This document shows positions 16,349-24,573 of a DNA stretch of 64,000 nucleotides, piece by piece. The notes under the pieces are model-generated. The model worked only from the letters and a program-made list of their open reading frames with translations. It was not told the DNA's origin and did no database searches. The position numbers were made by a program, and so were the translations under genes. Source of the stretch: JAJPXC01 sp964628905 (GTDB lineage: Bacteria > Bacteroidota > Bacteroidia > Bacteroidales > Muribaculaceae); assembly GCA_964628905.1 (NCBI GenBank), contig CAZVNS010000001.1, positions 122,171 through 186,170 of the forward strand. The letters run 5' to 3'. Within the stretch, counting starts at the first letter, position 1. Each line of letters begins with the position of its first letter.

Positions 16349-16356
16349 TATCTTTG
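16349..16356 (+). promoter_or_regulatory. -7 box of the Ig-like lipoprotein operon (near-leaderless)
   Basis: TATCTTTG ends at 16356, eight bases before the ATG at 16365, exactly the same spacing as the divergent coaX box. It rules out the in-frame GTG at 16356, which lies inside the box. Confidence 0.7.
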
Positions 16357-16364
16357 TGGGCAAT

Positions 16365-18419
16365 ATGAACCAGAAAAACCGATACTCGATGTTGGGGCTG
16401 CTCGCGGTGGCATTGCTGATGCTCGCGGCATGCGCCTCGATGGGCCGCCCTGAGGGTGGTCCGCGCGACACGCAGCCGCCGCGATACGTGCGCTCCAACC
16501 CCGCGCCCGGGACTGTCAACTACATGAAGCCCAAACTCGAAATAATGTTTGACGAAAATGTGAAAATCGAGGAGGCGACGAAGCGCGTGGTAGTATCGCC
16601 GGCACAGCGCACCCCGGCGGCTGTCACTGCCAACGGTCGCCGAGTGACCGTGGAGCTGCGCGACTCGCTGCTGCCTAACACCACCTACACCATCGACTTT
16701 TCCGACGCCATCCGCGACCTCAACGAGGGGAACATCCTCGACGGTTTCGCGACCGACTTCTCCACCGGCCCGGAGCGCGACTCGCTGCAGATTTCGGGGA
16801 TGGTGCTTGAGGCCCGCAACCTTGAGCCGGCACAGGGGATGCTCGTCGGGGCCTACCGCATCGATAATCTCCCCGACTCAGTGGCTGTCGACTCGCTGAT
16901 CATGCGCCAGCCATTCGACCGCATCGCCAAGACCAACCAGCTCGGGCAGTTCACCCTGCGCAACCTCAAGGAGGGCGCCTACCGCGTCTATGCCGTCAAC
17001 GATGTGAACCGCGACTACTATTGGGACCGCTCGGAAGATGTGGCATTCTATGAGGCGCCCGTGGTGCCGGGACATGAGCCGGGGATCGCCGTCGACACCC
17101 TCACCGCCGTCGACGGCACTGACTCGATAGTGAGCCGCGCCATCACCCACTTCACCCCCGATGATGTGCTGCTCACGTGGTTCAACGAGGAATACCATTC
17201 GCAATATCTACGCGACTATAAGCGCCCCACGGCCCGCACCATCACGATGCAGTTTGGGGCTGCCTCCGACACCCTGCCTGAGCTTGTGATAGCCAACGGC
17301 GCCAACGCCGGACGCCCCGTCAGCGAGTGGGCGCTCATCCAGGCCAATGCCACCAACGACACCCTCACCTACTGGATCACCGACGAGGCCGTAATAGCCC
17401 AGGACTCGCTGCTGATGTCGACCACATACCTGCGCACCGACTCGCTTGGTGATCTGAGCGCGCGCACCGACACCCTCAAGCTCTTCTACCGCCCACCGAA
17501 AGTCAAGGAAAAGAAAAAGAAGAAGGATGAGGAGCTCAACGACTCCGTGCCTCAGCTCAACTTCATCACCCTGAAGAAGGATGGGGGCTCGGTGCTCGAC
17601 CTCAACAAGCCCCTCGTGGTGAAGTGGGAGGACCCGTTAGGCTCAGTCGACCGCAGCGGCTACCACCTTGCCATCAAGGAGGATACGCTATGGACGCCCG
17701 TGCCGCTCCCTGACTTCCCCGACACGGAACCACCGAACCTCGCCGGAGTGCGCCAGGCCATTTTCGCCGACACCATACGCTACAATTGGGAGCCGGGTGC
17801 CTCCTACCGCCTCGAAATAGACTCGGCGGCCGTGGTTAACGCCTACGGCGAGCACAACCGTCCGACCAACATCGACTTCACGGTGAAGAAGGAGGAGGAC
17901 TACGCCAACTTGGTCTTCAACGTGGCCTCCGGCGACGACCGCCCGACAGTGGTGGAGCTGCTGACGAGCGCCGACAACCCCGTGGCCCAGGCACGCGTCA
18001 ACCTCGGCGCGGCGGTGTTCAACTTCGTCGACCCCGCCACCTACTACGCCCGCGCCTACATCGACGTCAATGGCAATGGCAAGTGGGACACCGGCAACGT
18101 GATGGACTCCATACAGCCCGAGGAGGTATACTATTACCCCAAGAAGGTCAATGTGCGCGCCAACTGGGACATCGAGCAGCCGTGGAGCATCTATGAGCGC
18201 CCTCTCGACATGCAGAAACCACTTGACATCAAGAAGAATAAACCCGTGACCAAGGAGCGCTCCGCTACCCGCAGCGACGACGAGGATGAGGATGAATTTG
18301 ACAACATCTATCAAGGTCCGGGCTCGCAGTACGACAACAACCACCGCAGCTCGTCGGGCAATGTACGCCCCGGCGGAGTGCGCCGCAACAACAGCAACAG
18401 CAGCACCATAAGCCGATGA
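16365..18419 (+). CDS. Ig-like domain lipoprotein
   Basis: The 684-residue protein has a lipoprotein signal with LLMLAACASM (Cys about 23) and an SbsA-type Ig-like domain at about 45-140 (LEIMFDENVKIEEATKRVVVSP, TYTIDFSDAIRDLNEGN). A large beta-rich region follows, with a basic KEKKKKKDEE linker near residue 385. The C-terminus is low-complexity and rich in Ser, Asn and Arg. This family is conserved in Bacteroidetes and probably sits in the outer membrane or periplasm, but I know of no assigned role. The ATG was chosen because the upstream GTG falls in the -7 box. The stop overlaps the next ATG (ATGA). Confidence 0.82.
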   Translation: MNQKNRYSMLGLLAVALLMLAACASMGRPEGGPRDTQPPRYVRSNPAPGTVNYMKPKLEIMFDENVKIEEATKRVVVSPAQRTPAAVTANGRRVTVELRDSLLPNTTYTIDFSDAIRDLNEGNILDGFATDFSTGPERDSLQISGMVLEARNLEPAQGMLVGAYRIDNLPDSVAVDSLIMRQPFDRIAKTNQLGQFTLRNLKEGAYRVYAVNDVNRDYYWDRSEDVAFYEAPVVPGHEPGIAVDTLTAVDGTDSIVSRAITHFTPDDVLLTWFNEEYHSQYLRDYKRPTARTITMQFGAASDTLPELVIANGANAGRPVSEWALIQANATNDTLTYWITDEAVIAQDSLLMSTTYLRTDSLGDLSARTDTLKLFYRPPKVKEKKKKKDEELNDSVPQLNFITLKKDGGSVLDLNKPLVVKWEDPLGSVDRSGYHLAIKEDTLWTPVPLPDFPDTEPPNLAGVRQAIFADTIRYNWEPGASYRLEIDSAAVVNAYGEHNRPTNIDFTVKKEEDYANLVFNVASGDDRPTVVELLTSADNPVAQARVNLGAAVFNFVDPATYYARAYIDVNGNGKWDTGNVMDSIQPEEVYYYPKKVNVRANWDIEQPWSIYERPLDMQKPLDIKKNKPVTKERSATRSDDEDEDEFDNIYQGPGSQYDNNHRSSSGNVRPGGVRRNNSNSSTISR

Positions 18420-19204
18420 CCCACGAAGCCCCAACAATAGAGCAGCCGCGCCTATGGCGCCTGTACATGCTCATCACCGACAGCGCCCTTGAGGTGATGC
18501 TATTCCACTCAGCCGACGCCTCCGGGCTGCAACTCTACACCTACGAGTTGACCGGGGAGCCTGATACCGACATCACACGCCGCCTTGAGGAGGTGATCTA
18601 CGCCATTCCCTGGCTGGTCAACGACTTCGGGCGAGTGAGCGTGATCTACGACGGTAGCAACTACGCCGTATTACCCCCCGACATCGCCGCCGACACCGAA
18701 GTGGCCGACGGATGGATGCGCTGTCAGGCCGGAGCCGTGGAGTCGCTCGACTTCGTCATACCGCAGTCGCTGAGCAACTTTGTGATGCGCACCTGGCCAA
18801 GCGCCACCTTCGAGCACCGCGTGGCCCCCATGAGCCGCTATTTCTACTCCAAGAGCCGCATCGGACAGTCGGGTAAGATGTACGCCAATGTCAGCGCCGA
18901 CCGCCGCCTCGACATCATGGTCTACGGCCGCGGAGGGCTGAGGATGCTCAACACATTCCGCTTCGTCGACACAGCCGACGCCGTCTACTACATCATGGCC
19001 GCGCGCGACCTGCTCAAGCTCGACCAAATGACCGACGAACTCATCATCGCCGGCGACCGCGACCTCCGCGAAGATCTCACCGACACCCTCCGCGACCTGC
19101 TCGCCGGAGTGATGCCCGCCATATTCCCCGCCACGCTCTACGGCTCTCACCAGGGAGCCGCTGACGCGCCTTTCTCACTAATCGTGATGCCACTATGCGA
19201 ATAA
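18416..19204 (+). CDS. DUF3822 family protein
   Basis: The 262-residue cytoplasmic protein matches the DUF3822 family, which has an ASKHA-like fold outline (LYMLITDSALEVMLFH near the start, GKMYANVSADRRLDIMVYG in the middle) and is typically encoded beside rsmD in Bacteroidetes. Function is unknown. It is coupled to both neighbours: its ATG overlaps the upstream stop, and its last ten bases overlap rsmD. Confidence 0.78.
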   Translation: MTHEAPTIEQPRLWRLYMLITDSALEVMLFHSADASGLQLYTYELTGEPDTDITRRLEEVIYAIPWLVNDFGRVSVIYDGSNYAVLPPDIAADTEVADGWMRCQAGAVESLDFVIPQSLSNFVMRTWPSATFEHRVAPMSRYFYSKSRIGQSGKMYANVSADRRLDIMVYGRGGLRMLNTFRFVDTADAVYYIMAARDLLKLDQMTDELIIAGDRDLREDLTDTLRDLLAGVMPAIFPATLYGSHQGAADAPFSLIVMPLCE

Positions 19205-19746
19205 TTACAGGAAAATACGGGCGCCGCCGCTTCACCGTGCCCACCAATATCACAGCACGCCCCACCACCGACTTCGCCCGCGAAAACATATTCAACGTGA
19301 TGGGCAACCTCGTTGACTTCGAGGAGGTCGACGCGCTCGACCTCTTCGCCGGTACAGGCGCCATCAGCTTCGAACTTGCCTCACGCGGCTGCCGCACGGT
19401 GACTGCCGTCGAGAAGGCCCCCACCCAGACCCGCCTCATAGCCAAAGTGATTGGCGAACTTGGCGCTGATGAGGTGCGTCTGATACGCGGCGATGTGTTC
19501 AAGTTCTTAGCCGCCAAGTCAGTAGGGTCGGGCTATGACCTGATTTTCGCCGACCCCCCCTACGACCTTCCCAACTTCGATGACGTTCCCCGCATGGTGC
19601 TCGAAGGCAACCTATTGCGCCCCGGCGGCTACTTCATCCTGGAGCATAACAAGCACCACGACTACTCCTCCCACCCCCTCTTCGTGGAGCACCGCTCCTA
19701 CGGCTCGGTCAACTTCTCCATCTTCCGCGCCCCCCTCGCCGAATAG
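19195..19746 (+). CDS. rsmD: 16S rRNA (guanine966-N2)-methyltransferase
   Basis: The 183-residue enzyme methylates N2 of G966 in 16S rRNA using S-adenosylmethionine. Motifs visible are the start MRIITGKYGRRRFTVP, substrate contact region RPTTDFARENIFN, SAM-binding ALDLFAGTGAISFELASRG and catalytic DPPY at about residue 120. Length is typical. It overlaps DUF3822 by ten bases. The 62-base spacer to the convergent ABC permease is AT-rich and only partly self-complementary. Confidence 0.95.
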   Translation: MRIITGKYGRRRFTVPTNITARPTTDFARENIFNVMGNLVDFEEVDALDLFAGTGAISFELASRGCRTVTAVEKAPTQTRLIAKVIGELGADEVRLIRGDVFKFLAAKSVGSGYDLIFADPPYDLPNFDDVPRMVLEGNLLRPGGYFILEHNKHHDYSSHPLFVEHRSYGSVNFSIFRAPLAE

Positions 19747-19808
19747 CCGAGAACTACATTATATCGTATTTATATTTACTCTATTCATTAAATATGAAGA
19801 TACGGGGG

Positions 19809-20993
19809 TTAGGCGGAGCGGCGGGTAAGGCGCTTGATGGCGGCGACGTTGAAGGCGATGATCACCAGCACCATCGCAATGCCCACGATGTAGGTGGGGA
19901 TAAGGGTGGCCACCTCAGAGCCGATGTTGCGTATCGGCTCCTGCCACAGGGATTGTGCCACGGCAACCACTATACAACTAAGTATCAGCACGGTTACATT
20001 GGTGATTACGGCCAGACGTATGTAGTGTTTGCTCACCTGCGCGGGGGTGTAGCCCAGGAGTATGAGGTCGTGGATCTTCTGGCGATTTTTCTGTATCAGC
20101 AGGTAGATGGAGAGCATCAGGATGAAGAACGACAGCAGACAGATGATCACGCCTACGCCCACCACCACGCCGGTAGCGATAGTGAAGAAGTGGGCGGCCT
20201 TGCCGGAGTCAAGCTTGTCGCCGGCGCTCTCCATGCCATGTTCGTCGAGATACTGCTTGATGGCGGGGTCGCCGGGGTCGGTGACCTGCACGATCATGCG
20301 CATCGGGTTCTCCTCCTTGTCGACGGCGTAAATGCCATTGGCCCAGTCGACAAACGCCTGCGGGGCTGAGATGGTGTTGAGGCGGTTGCTGAAGCCAACG
20401 ACGCGGCCGGGGAATGTGCGCTCCATGCCGTTGCCACTCACTGAGATGAGCAGGTCGAGGTCGCTGATCATATCCTCGCTGAACTGTGGCATGCCGCGGG
20501 TGGCGGCGAAGCCGAAGTTGTAGAGGGCCAGATAGTCGCGCGACAGCACGATGGGAATGGTGGCGTCGGGGTCGTCGGGGTCAAACTCCCAATCGTCGGG
20601 GAGCACGTCGAAGAAGTCGTCGGGGATAGCCTCGAAGAAGAGAAAGGTGTACATGCCCGGACCGACGGCGATCTTGCCTGTTACATGAAAGCGGGAGGCG
20701 GTAAATGGAGCCGCACGCTTGACCCAAGGCTGCTGCTCGAGGTCGCTGATAGCCTCGGGGGTGAAGCCTGTCGACTTGCCGAAGGTGCCGTCTTCGACAC
20801 GCTGCGACAGCACGATGTAGTCCTGGGTGAGCAGGTTGTCGTCGGCGCTGATCACCGTGGTGACATCGCGGTAGAATTGCAGGGCTGTGAGCACGATCAC
20901 CAGGCCCACGAGGTTGGATACGGCAAATCCGGCGATCTGTCCGGCTGATATGTTGCGGCGCAGCAGGCGCCACACTATGCTGGGTTGTGACAA
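19809..20993 (-). CDS. ABC transporter permease (FtsX/MacB-like)
   Basis: The 394-residue protein has one helix near residue 25, a long extracytoplasmic domain (about 45-270) and three C-terminal helices (about 275-385), the topology of FtsX/MacB-type permeases. These do not move substrates through a channel. They drive mechanical work on periplasmic partners such as lipoproteins. It follows the ATPase gene by 11 bases and ends the operon beginning at ribE. The two upstream lipoproteins are candidate partners. Confidence 0.85.
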   Translation of the reverse strand: MSQPSIVWRLLRRNISAGQIAGFAVSNLVGLVIVLTALQFYRDVTTVISADDNLLTQDYIVLSQRVEDGTFGKSTGFTPEAISDLEQQPWVKRAAPFTASRFHVTGKIAVGPGMYTFLFFEAIPDDFFDVLPDDWEFDPDDPDATIPIVLSRDYLALYNFGFAATRGMPQFSEDMISDLDLLISVSGNGMERTFPGRVVGFSNRLNTISAPQAFVDWANGIYAVDKEENPMRMIVQVTDPGDPAIKQYLDEHGMESAGDKLDSGKAAHFFTIATGVVVGVGVIICLLSFFILMLSIYLLIQKNRQKIHDLILLGYTPAQVSKHYIRLAVITNVTVLILSCIVVAVAQSLWQEPIRNIGSEVATLIPTYIVGIAMVLVIIAFNVAAIKRLTRRSA

Positions 20994-21004
20994 GGCTGTA
21001 TGTA

Positions 21005-21658
21005 TTAGAGCGTTAGATATGTGGTGTCGGTAAGGGCCAGGGGGTTGCCCACGGAGGTGGTGATTACTCCGGCCTGCTGCTCGCGGGCTTCGGTGGTGAT
21101 GAGATCGGCGGCAATGCGGTTGTTGCCCTCGTCGAGGTGGCTCACCGGCTCGTCAAGCATGATGAAGTCGAAGGGCTGGCACAGGGCGCGCACTATGGCC
21201 ACACGCTGCTGCTGCCCTACGGACAATAGCCCCGCCAACTGGTTGGCTTTGTGCTTGATGCCGAGCATGTCGAGCATCCGGAGAATCTCCTGCTCTGGTT
21301 TGTAGTCGGTAAGGCGGTTTTTCAGCAGTATGTTGTCCATGGCCGACAGCTCGGGGAAGAGGCGCAGCTCCTGGGGCAACAACGCCAGGTGCGAGCGGCG
21401 TATATCGGACCAGCGGCGTATGTCGTAGCGGCGTATGTCCTCGCCGTTGAAGAGTATCTGGCCCAGATAGTCGTTGCGATTGCCGTAGATGTAGCTGCAC
21501 ATCGACGACTTACCTTTGCCTGACTCAGCCGCCACCATGTAGAGGTTGGGACGGCTGAAGGTGGCGTCGGTGAGCCATATCTGCGAGTCGGCGGGTATCG
21601 GGTCGTCGCGGAACACTTGTGGCAGCGCCTGGCGCAGTTCTATCGTATCGATACGCAT
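21005..21658 (-). CDS. ABC transporter ATP-binding protein with divergent motifs
   Basis: The 217-residue nucleotide-binding subunit has Walker A as AESGKGKSS (about 44-52, first Gly replaced by Ala), the Q-loop in LPQELRLFPE, the signature as LSVGQQQR rather than LSGGQ, and Walker B FIMLDEP. The switch histidine region reads VITTSVGNP, with no histidine. It should power the adjacent FtsX-like permease, but the missing H-loop His suggests altered or slow hydrolysis. It is separated from the upstream lipoprotein gene by one base. Confidence 0.87.
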   Translation of the reverse strand: MRIDTIELRQALPQVFRDDPIPADSQIWLTDATFSRPNLYMVAAESGKGKSSMCSYIYGNRNDYLGQILFNGEDIRRYDIRRWSDIRRSHLALLPQELRLFPELSAMDNILLKNRLTDYKPEQEILRMLDMLGIKHKANQLAGLLSVGQQQRVAIVRALCQPFDFIMLDEPVSHLDEGNNRIAADLITTEAREQQAGVITTSVGNPLALTDTTYLTL

Positions 21659-21659
21659 G

Positions 21660-23216
21660 TTATCTTTTCTTCAGGTTCTTGTCGATGGCGAGACATGACT
21701 CAATGACATCGTAGATGAAGCCATGGTCGGCGCCGTCGAACTTGACATCACCCTGGAGCCTATATGAGCCTTCCCAGCGCATTGAGGCGGTAAACCCATA
21801 CGGCATGCCAAAGTATGAGCGGATTTTTTCAGAGGGCTTGAAGTAGGCGCCAAACGAAGCGTTGTCAAACACCTGCTTTACTTCGTCCGACATCGACTTG
21901 GAGGTGATGGGCGTCGATGAGAGATATAGGTAGTCGCCCTTGACACCGAGATATATGTTGGCCGACAAGACGCCGTCGTAGACGCGGCGGTCTGACTGGT
22001 AGTCCCAACGATACAACTCTTCTGTGTAGGTGATTTTGTATTCGTTATCGCTAACCTCTTCGACAGAAGTGGCGAGTTGGGGTAAATATTGGCCTAATAG
22101 ATGCAGACAGCCTTCGGGGTCCTTCATCTGCACGACTGCCGTCCACTTGGCCTCAAGGAGCTGCTGGGGATAGCGGCAGTTGTTGTCGAAGTAACTTTTG
22201 GCGGAGTTGAGGTTGGCGCCAACTGCTACATTGCCTGTGGGCTCAACTAATTCAAGATACTGGTTAAACTGGCGCATGGCACGCTCACCGGCGTATTTCT
22301 TGATGAGGTCTTCGAGCAGCTTGCGGGCGTTGGGGGCGTTAAGGCCGAGGGCGGCCACGAAGTCGCTCCCTTCGGGGAGGAGCGAGAGGGCGTCGGGGCT
22401 CACGGGCGAGAAGTAATTGTCGAGGGCGCAGAGCGTGCCGTCGGCATCAATCATTGTCACCTCGGCTTGAGCCTCGCCGTCAGCGGGGAAGTCGACCACG
22501 GCGGTGATCCACTTTTTCTTTAACGCTTCGGTGGTGGACACTGCCGAAATCGCGTTGTCGCCGCTGAGCGCGCGGCATGGGCCTTTGACTTCCGACAGGG
22601 GGTTGCGCGAGGCCTTCTTGATTGAGGCTGTGACGAGCTCCGGCGAGGGGGCTTCGTAGTCACCATTGTTCTTATAGCGGCACCATGCGGTGGTTTGCCA
22701 TCCCAGCTTCTTCTCTTCGTCGATGAGCATGAAGTCAGTGCTCCATTCGTCGTCGGATTGGGCATAGCATTTCAGGCCCTGTTCGCGGGTTGAGGTGCTG
22801 TAGTTCATATCCTTCAGTTGTTTGACGAATTCGTCCATATCGGTGATGGGGAACACGAAATATTCGCCATGCACATCGTCCCAATCCCTCTTGCCGTCGA
22901 CAAGCTCAGGGGTGATTGCTACGAAGAACAGGTTGCTCAGATCTATGCATTTGTCAACCTTCGACAGCTTTTCGAGCTTTTCTTCAAGCATTCTGTCGCT
23001 GAGGTCGTCAAACTCTTTGGGGAGTTCGTAGACGTTCTTTTTCTCCTGCAGCTCGGCGTTCTTGATGAATTGTGTGGCGTCGATGTGCATCACCACGCTG
23101 GCGTTGTCGGGGATGGTCTCGAGGATTGACGAGGTCTTGGAGCAGCCGGTGGCGAGGATTGCCGCCATGGCTATGGCGGCTGCACCTATATGGCGGGTTA
23201 TCTTATTGATATTCAT
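21660..23216 (-). CDS. DUF4836-like lipoprotein
   Basis: The 518-residue protein has a lipoprotein signal peptide (ILATGCSK, Cys 25) and the DUF4836 opening SILETIPDNASVVMHIDATQ. The rest is mixed alpha/beta with no catalytic motif that I recognise. DUF4836 proteins are Bacteroidales surface or periplasmic lipoproteins of unknown role. It lies between another lipoprotein gene of similar layout and the ABC ATPase gene, all with gaps of under 15 bases, so a functional link to the transporter is likely. Confidence 0.78.
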   Translation of the reverse strand: MNINKITRHIGAAAIAMAAILATGCSKTSSILETIPDNASVVMHIDATQFIKNAELQEKKNVYELPKEFDDLSDRMLEEKLEKLSKVDKCIDLSNLFFVAITPELVDGKRDWDDVHGEYFVFPITDMDEFVKQLKDMNYSTSTREQGLKCYAQSDDEWSTDFMLIDEEKKLGWQTTAWCRYKNNGDYEAPSPELVTASIKKASRNPLSEVKGPCRALSGDNAISAVSTTEALKKKWITAVVDFPADGEAQAEVTMIDADGTLCALDNYFSPVSPDALSLLPEGSDFVAALGLNAPNARKLLEDLIKKYAGERAMRQFNQYLELVEPTGNVAVGANLNSAKSYFDNNCRYPQQLLEAKWTAVVQMKDPEGCLHLLGQYLPQLATSVEEVSDNEYKITYTEELYRWDYQSDRRVYDGVLSANIYLGVKGDYLYLSSTPITSKSMSDEVKQVFDNASFGAYFKPSEKIRSYFGMPYGFTASMRWEGSYRLQGDVKFDGADHGFIYDVIESCLAIDKNLKKR

Positions 23217-23229
23217 TGCTATGATTAGT

Positions 23230-24573
23230 TTAGATATTATCGGTGATGAGTTGCATGATTGACTTGTCGGTATCGGTCACCGAGAATTGGAATTTAGACT
23301 TGGTGGAGGTTGACTGCACTGTGCCCTTGATGCCGAAGTTGATTTTGCTGTTGCCAAACATTTGCATCAGGTCGGGTGTGATATTGACCGACAAGCCTAA
23401 GGCGTTGCCTTCATAGACTGACTTGAGGTTGGTGTTGCCTGAAAGCTGCCCGGGATGGTGGGTGCCGGCATAGAGTGAGCCGTCGACGTCGGCTATATAG
23501 ATGTAGCCTGTGGGTGACTCGTATGTGCGGAAGCTGTAGACACCTCCACCCATGTCGGCGAGCTGGTTGCCGAGAAAGCCTTGGAGCATATCGATCAGGG
23601 CTGTGGGGTCGGCCTTAGTGGACTGGAGCACGGCGCTGACGCGTAAATCCATGACGCTGGGGTCAAGAGATGCTGAGATGCTGACGGTGCCGTCGATCAT
23701 GCGTCCGAAGAGGGTGAGTTGCGAGAAATCTGAGTTGCGGTTGCCATTGGAAAGCATCTTCTGGATTGATTTCCAGGGGAAATCTTTGGTGATGCCCATC
23801 GCGAAGGCGATGTTGGGGTTGTCGATGGCGTGGGTGAGCACGCCGGTGTTGATGTTCTGCAATCCGGGGTATTCCACCGGTTCGCCGTTGCTGTTGAGGG
23901 TCATGCCTTCACCCTTGATGGTCTTGCCGTTGAGGTCGATGTTGCATATACCCCAGCCATCCTTGAGTGCCTCGTTGTGTTTGGCAACTTCGGGTATAGC
24001 GGCCAGGTTGACTGCTACATTGGCCGTGTGGGCCTGCTCCATGTAGCTTGCTATCGCTGCATCCTGGCCGAAGTGACGTGTGGCGGCGGCTTTTACGCTG
24101 CGCTCCACGGTCTGGGGCGAGTCGGTGAGCCATGCCTGATTGCCCTTGGTCATCAGGAATAGGCCGGTGTTGTGGTCCATGCAGACGGTAAACCCGTCGC
24201 GCTCCTCAGCCTGGGTCACATTCGCACTGCCTAAGTAGCCTTCAAGAGCGTCCGGGTTGTCGATTTGGAATGTCCAGTAGACGTCATCGTCGTTGGTCAG
24301 GGATGAGAATGCGGTCACCACTGACGACAGGTCGCCGAAGGTGTCGATGCTCTTGATCTGCTTGGGGACATTGGTGGTCTGCGAGAATATCTGGTTGACG
24401 TTGGTCACCACCACTATGGGGGTGTTGTAGTCGACGGTGCGGAGCAGGGCGTTGTTGACTTCCTCAATTTTGCGTTCTTGCGAGTCCTCGCTCTGTTCTT
24501 CCTTCTTTGATGAGCATCCGGCAAGGAGGGCTATGGCCACACTGAGTGCCAGCAGGTGCTTTAGCGTCTTCAT
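23230..24573 (-). CDS. Lipoprotein, distantly DUF4836-like
   Basis: The 447-residue protein has a lipoprotein signal (LLAGCSSKKEE, Cys 20), a charged linker, then TVDYNTPIVVVTNVNQIFSQ, which parallels the opening of the DUF4836-like neighbour. No enzymatic motif is visible. Its ATG overlaps the TGA of the GH31 gene (ATGA), indicating coupled translation. The two lipoproteins probably arose by duplication, but the similarity by eye is weak. Confidence 0.72.
   Translation of the reverse strand: MKTLKHLLALSVAIALLAGCSSKKEEQSEDSQERKIEEVNNALLRTVDYNTPIVVVTNVNQIFSQTTNVPKQIKSIDTFGDLSSVVTAFSSLTNDDDVYWTFQIDNPDALEGYLGSANVTQAEERDGFTVCMDHNTGLFLMTKGNQAWLTDSPQTVERSVKAAATRHFGQDAAIASYMEQAHTANVAVNLAAIPEVAKHNEALKDGWGICNIDLNGKTIKGEGMTLNSNGEPVEYPGLQNINTGVLTHAIDNPNIAFAMGITKDFPWKSIQKMLSNGNRNSDFSQLTLFGRMIDGTVSISASLDPSVMDLRVSAVLQSTKADPTALIDMLQGFLGNQLADMGGGVYSFRTYESPTGYIYIADVDGSLYAGTHHPGQLSGNTNLKSVYEGNALGLSVNITPDLMQMFGNSKINFGIKGTVQSTSTKSKFQFSVTDTDKSIMQLITDNI

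Noticed and set aside
16356..16364. GTG start three codons upstream for the Ig-like lipoprotein
   Set aside because: The GTG begins inside the TATCTTTG -7 box, so it would lie upstream of the transcript.
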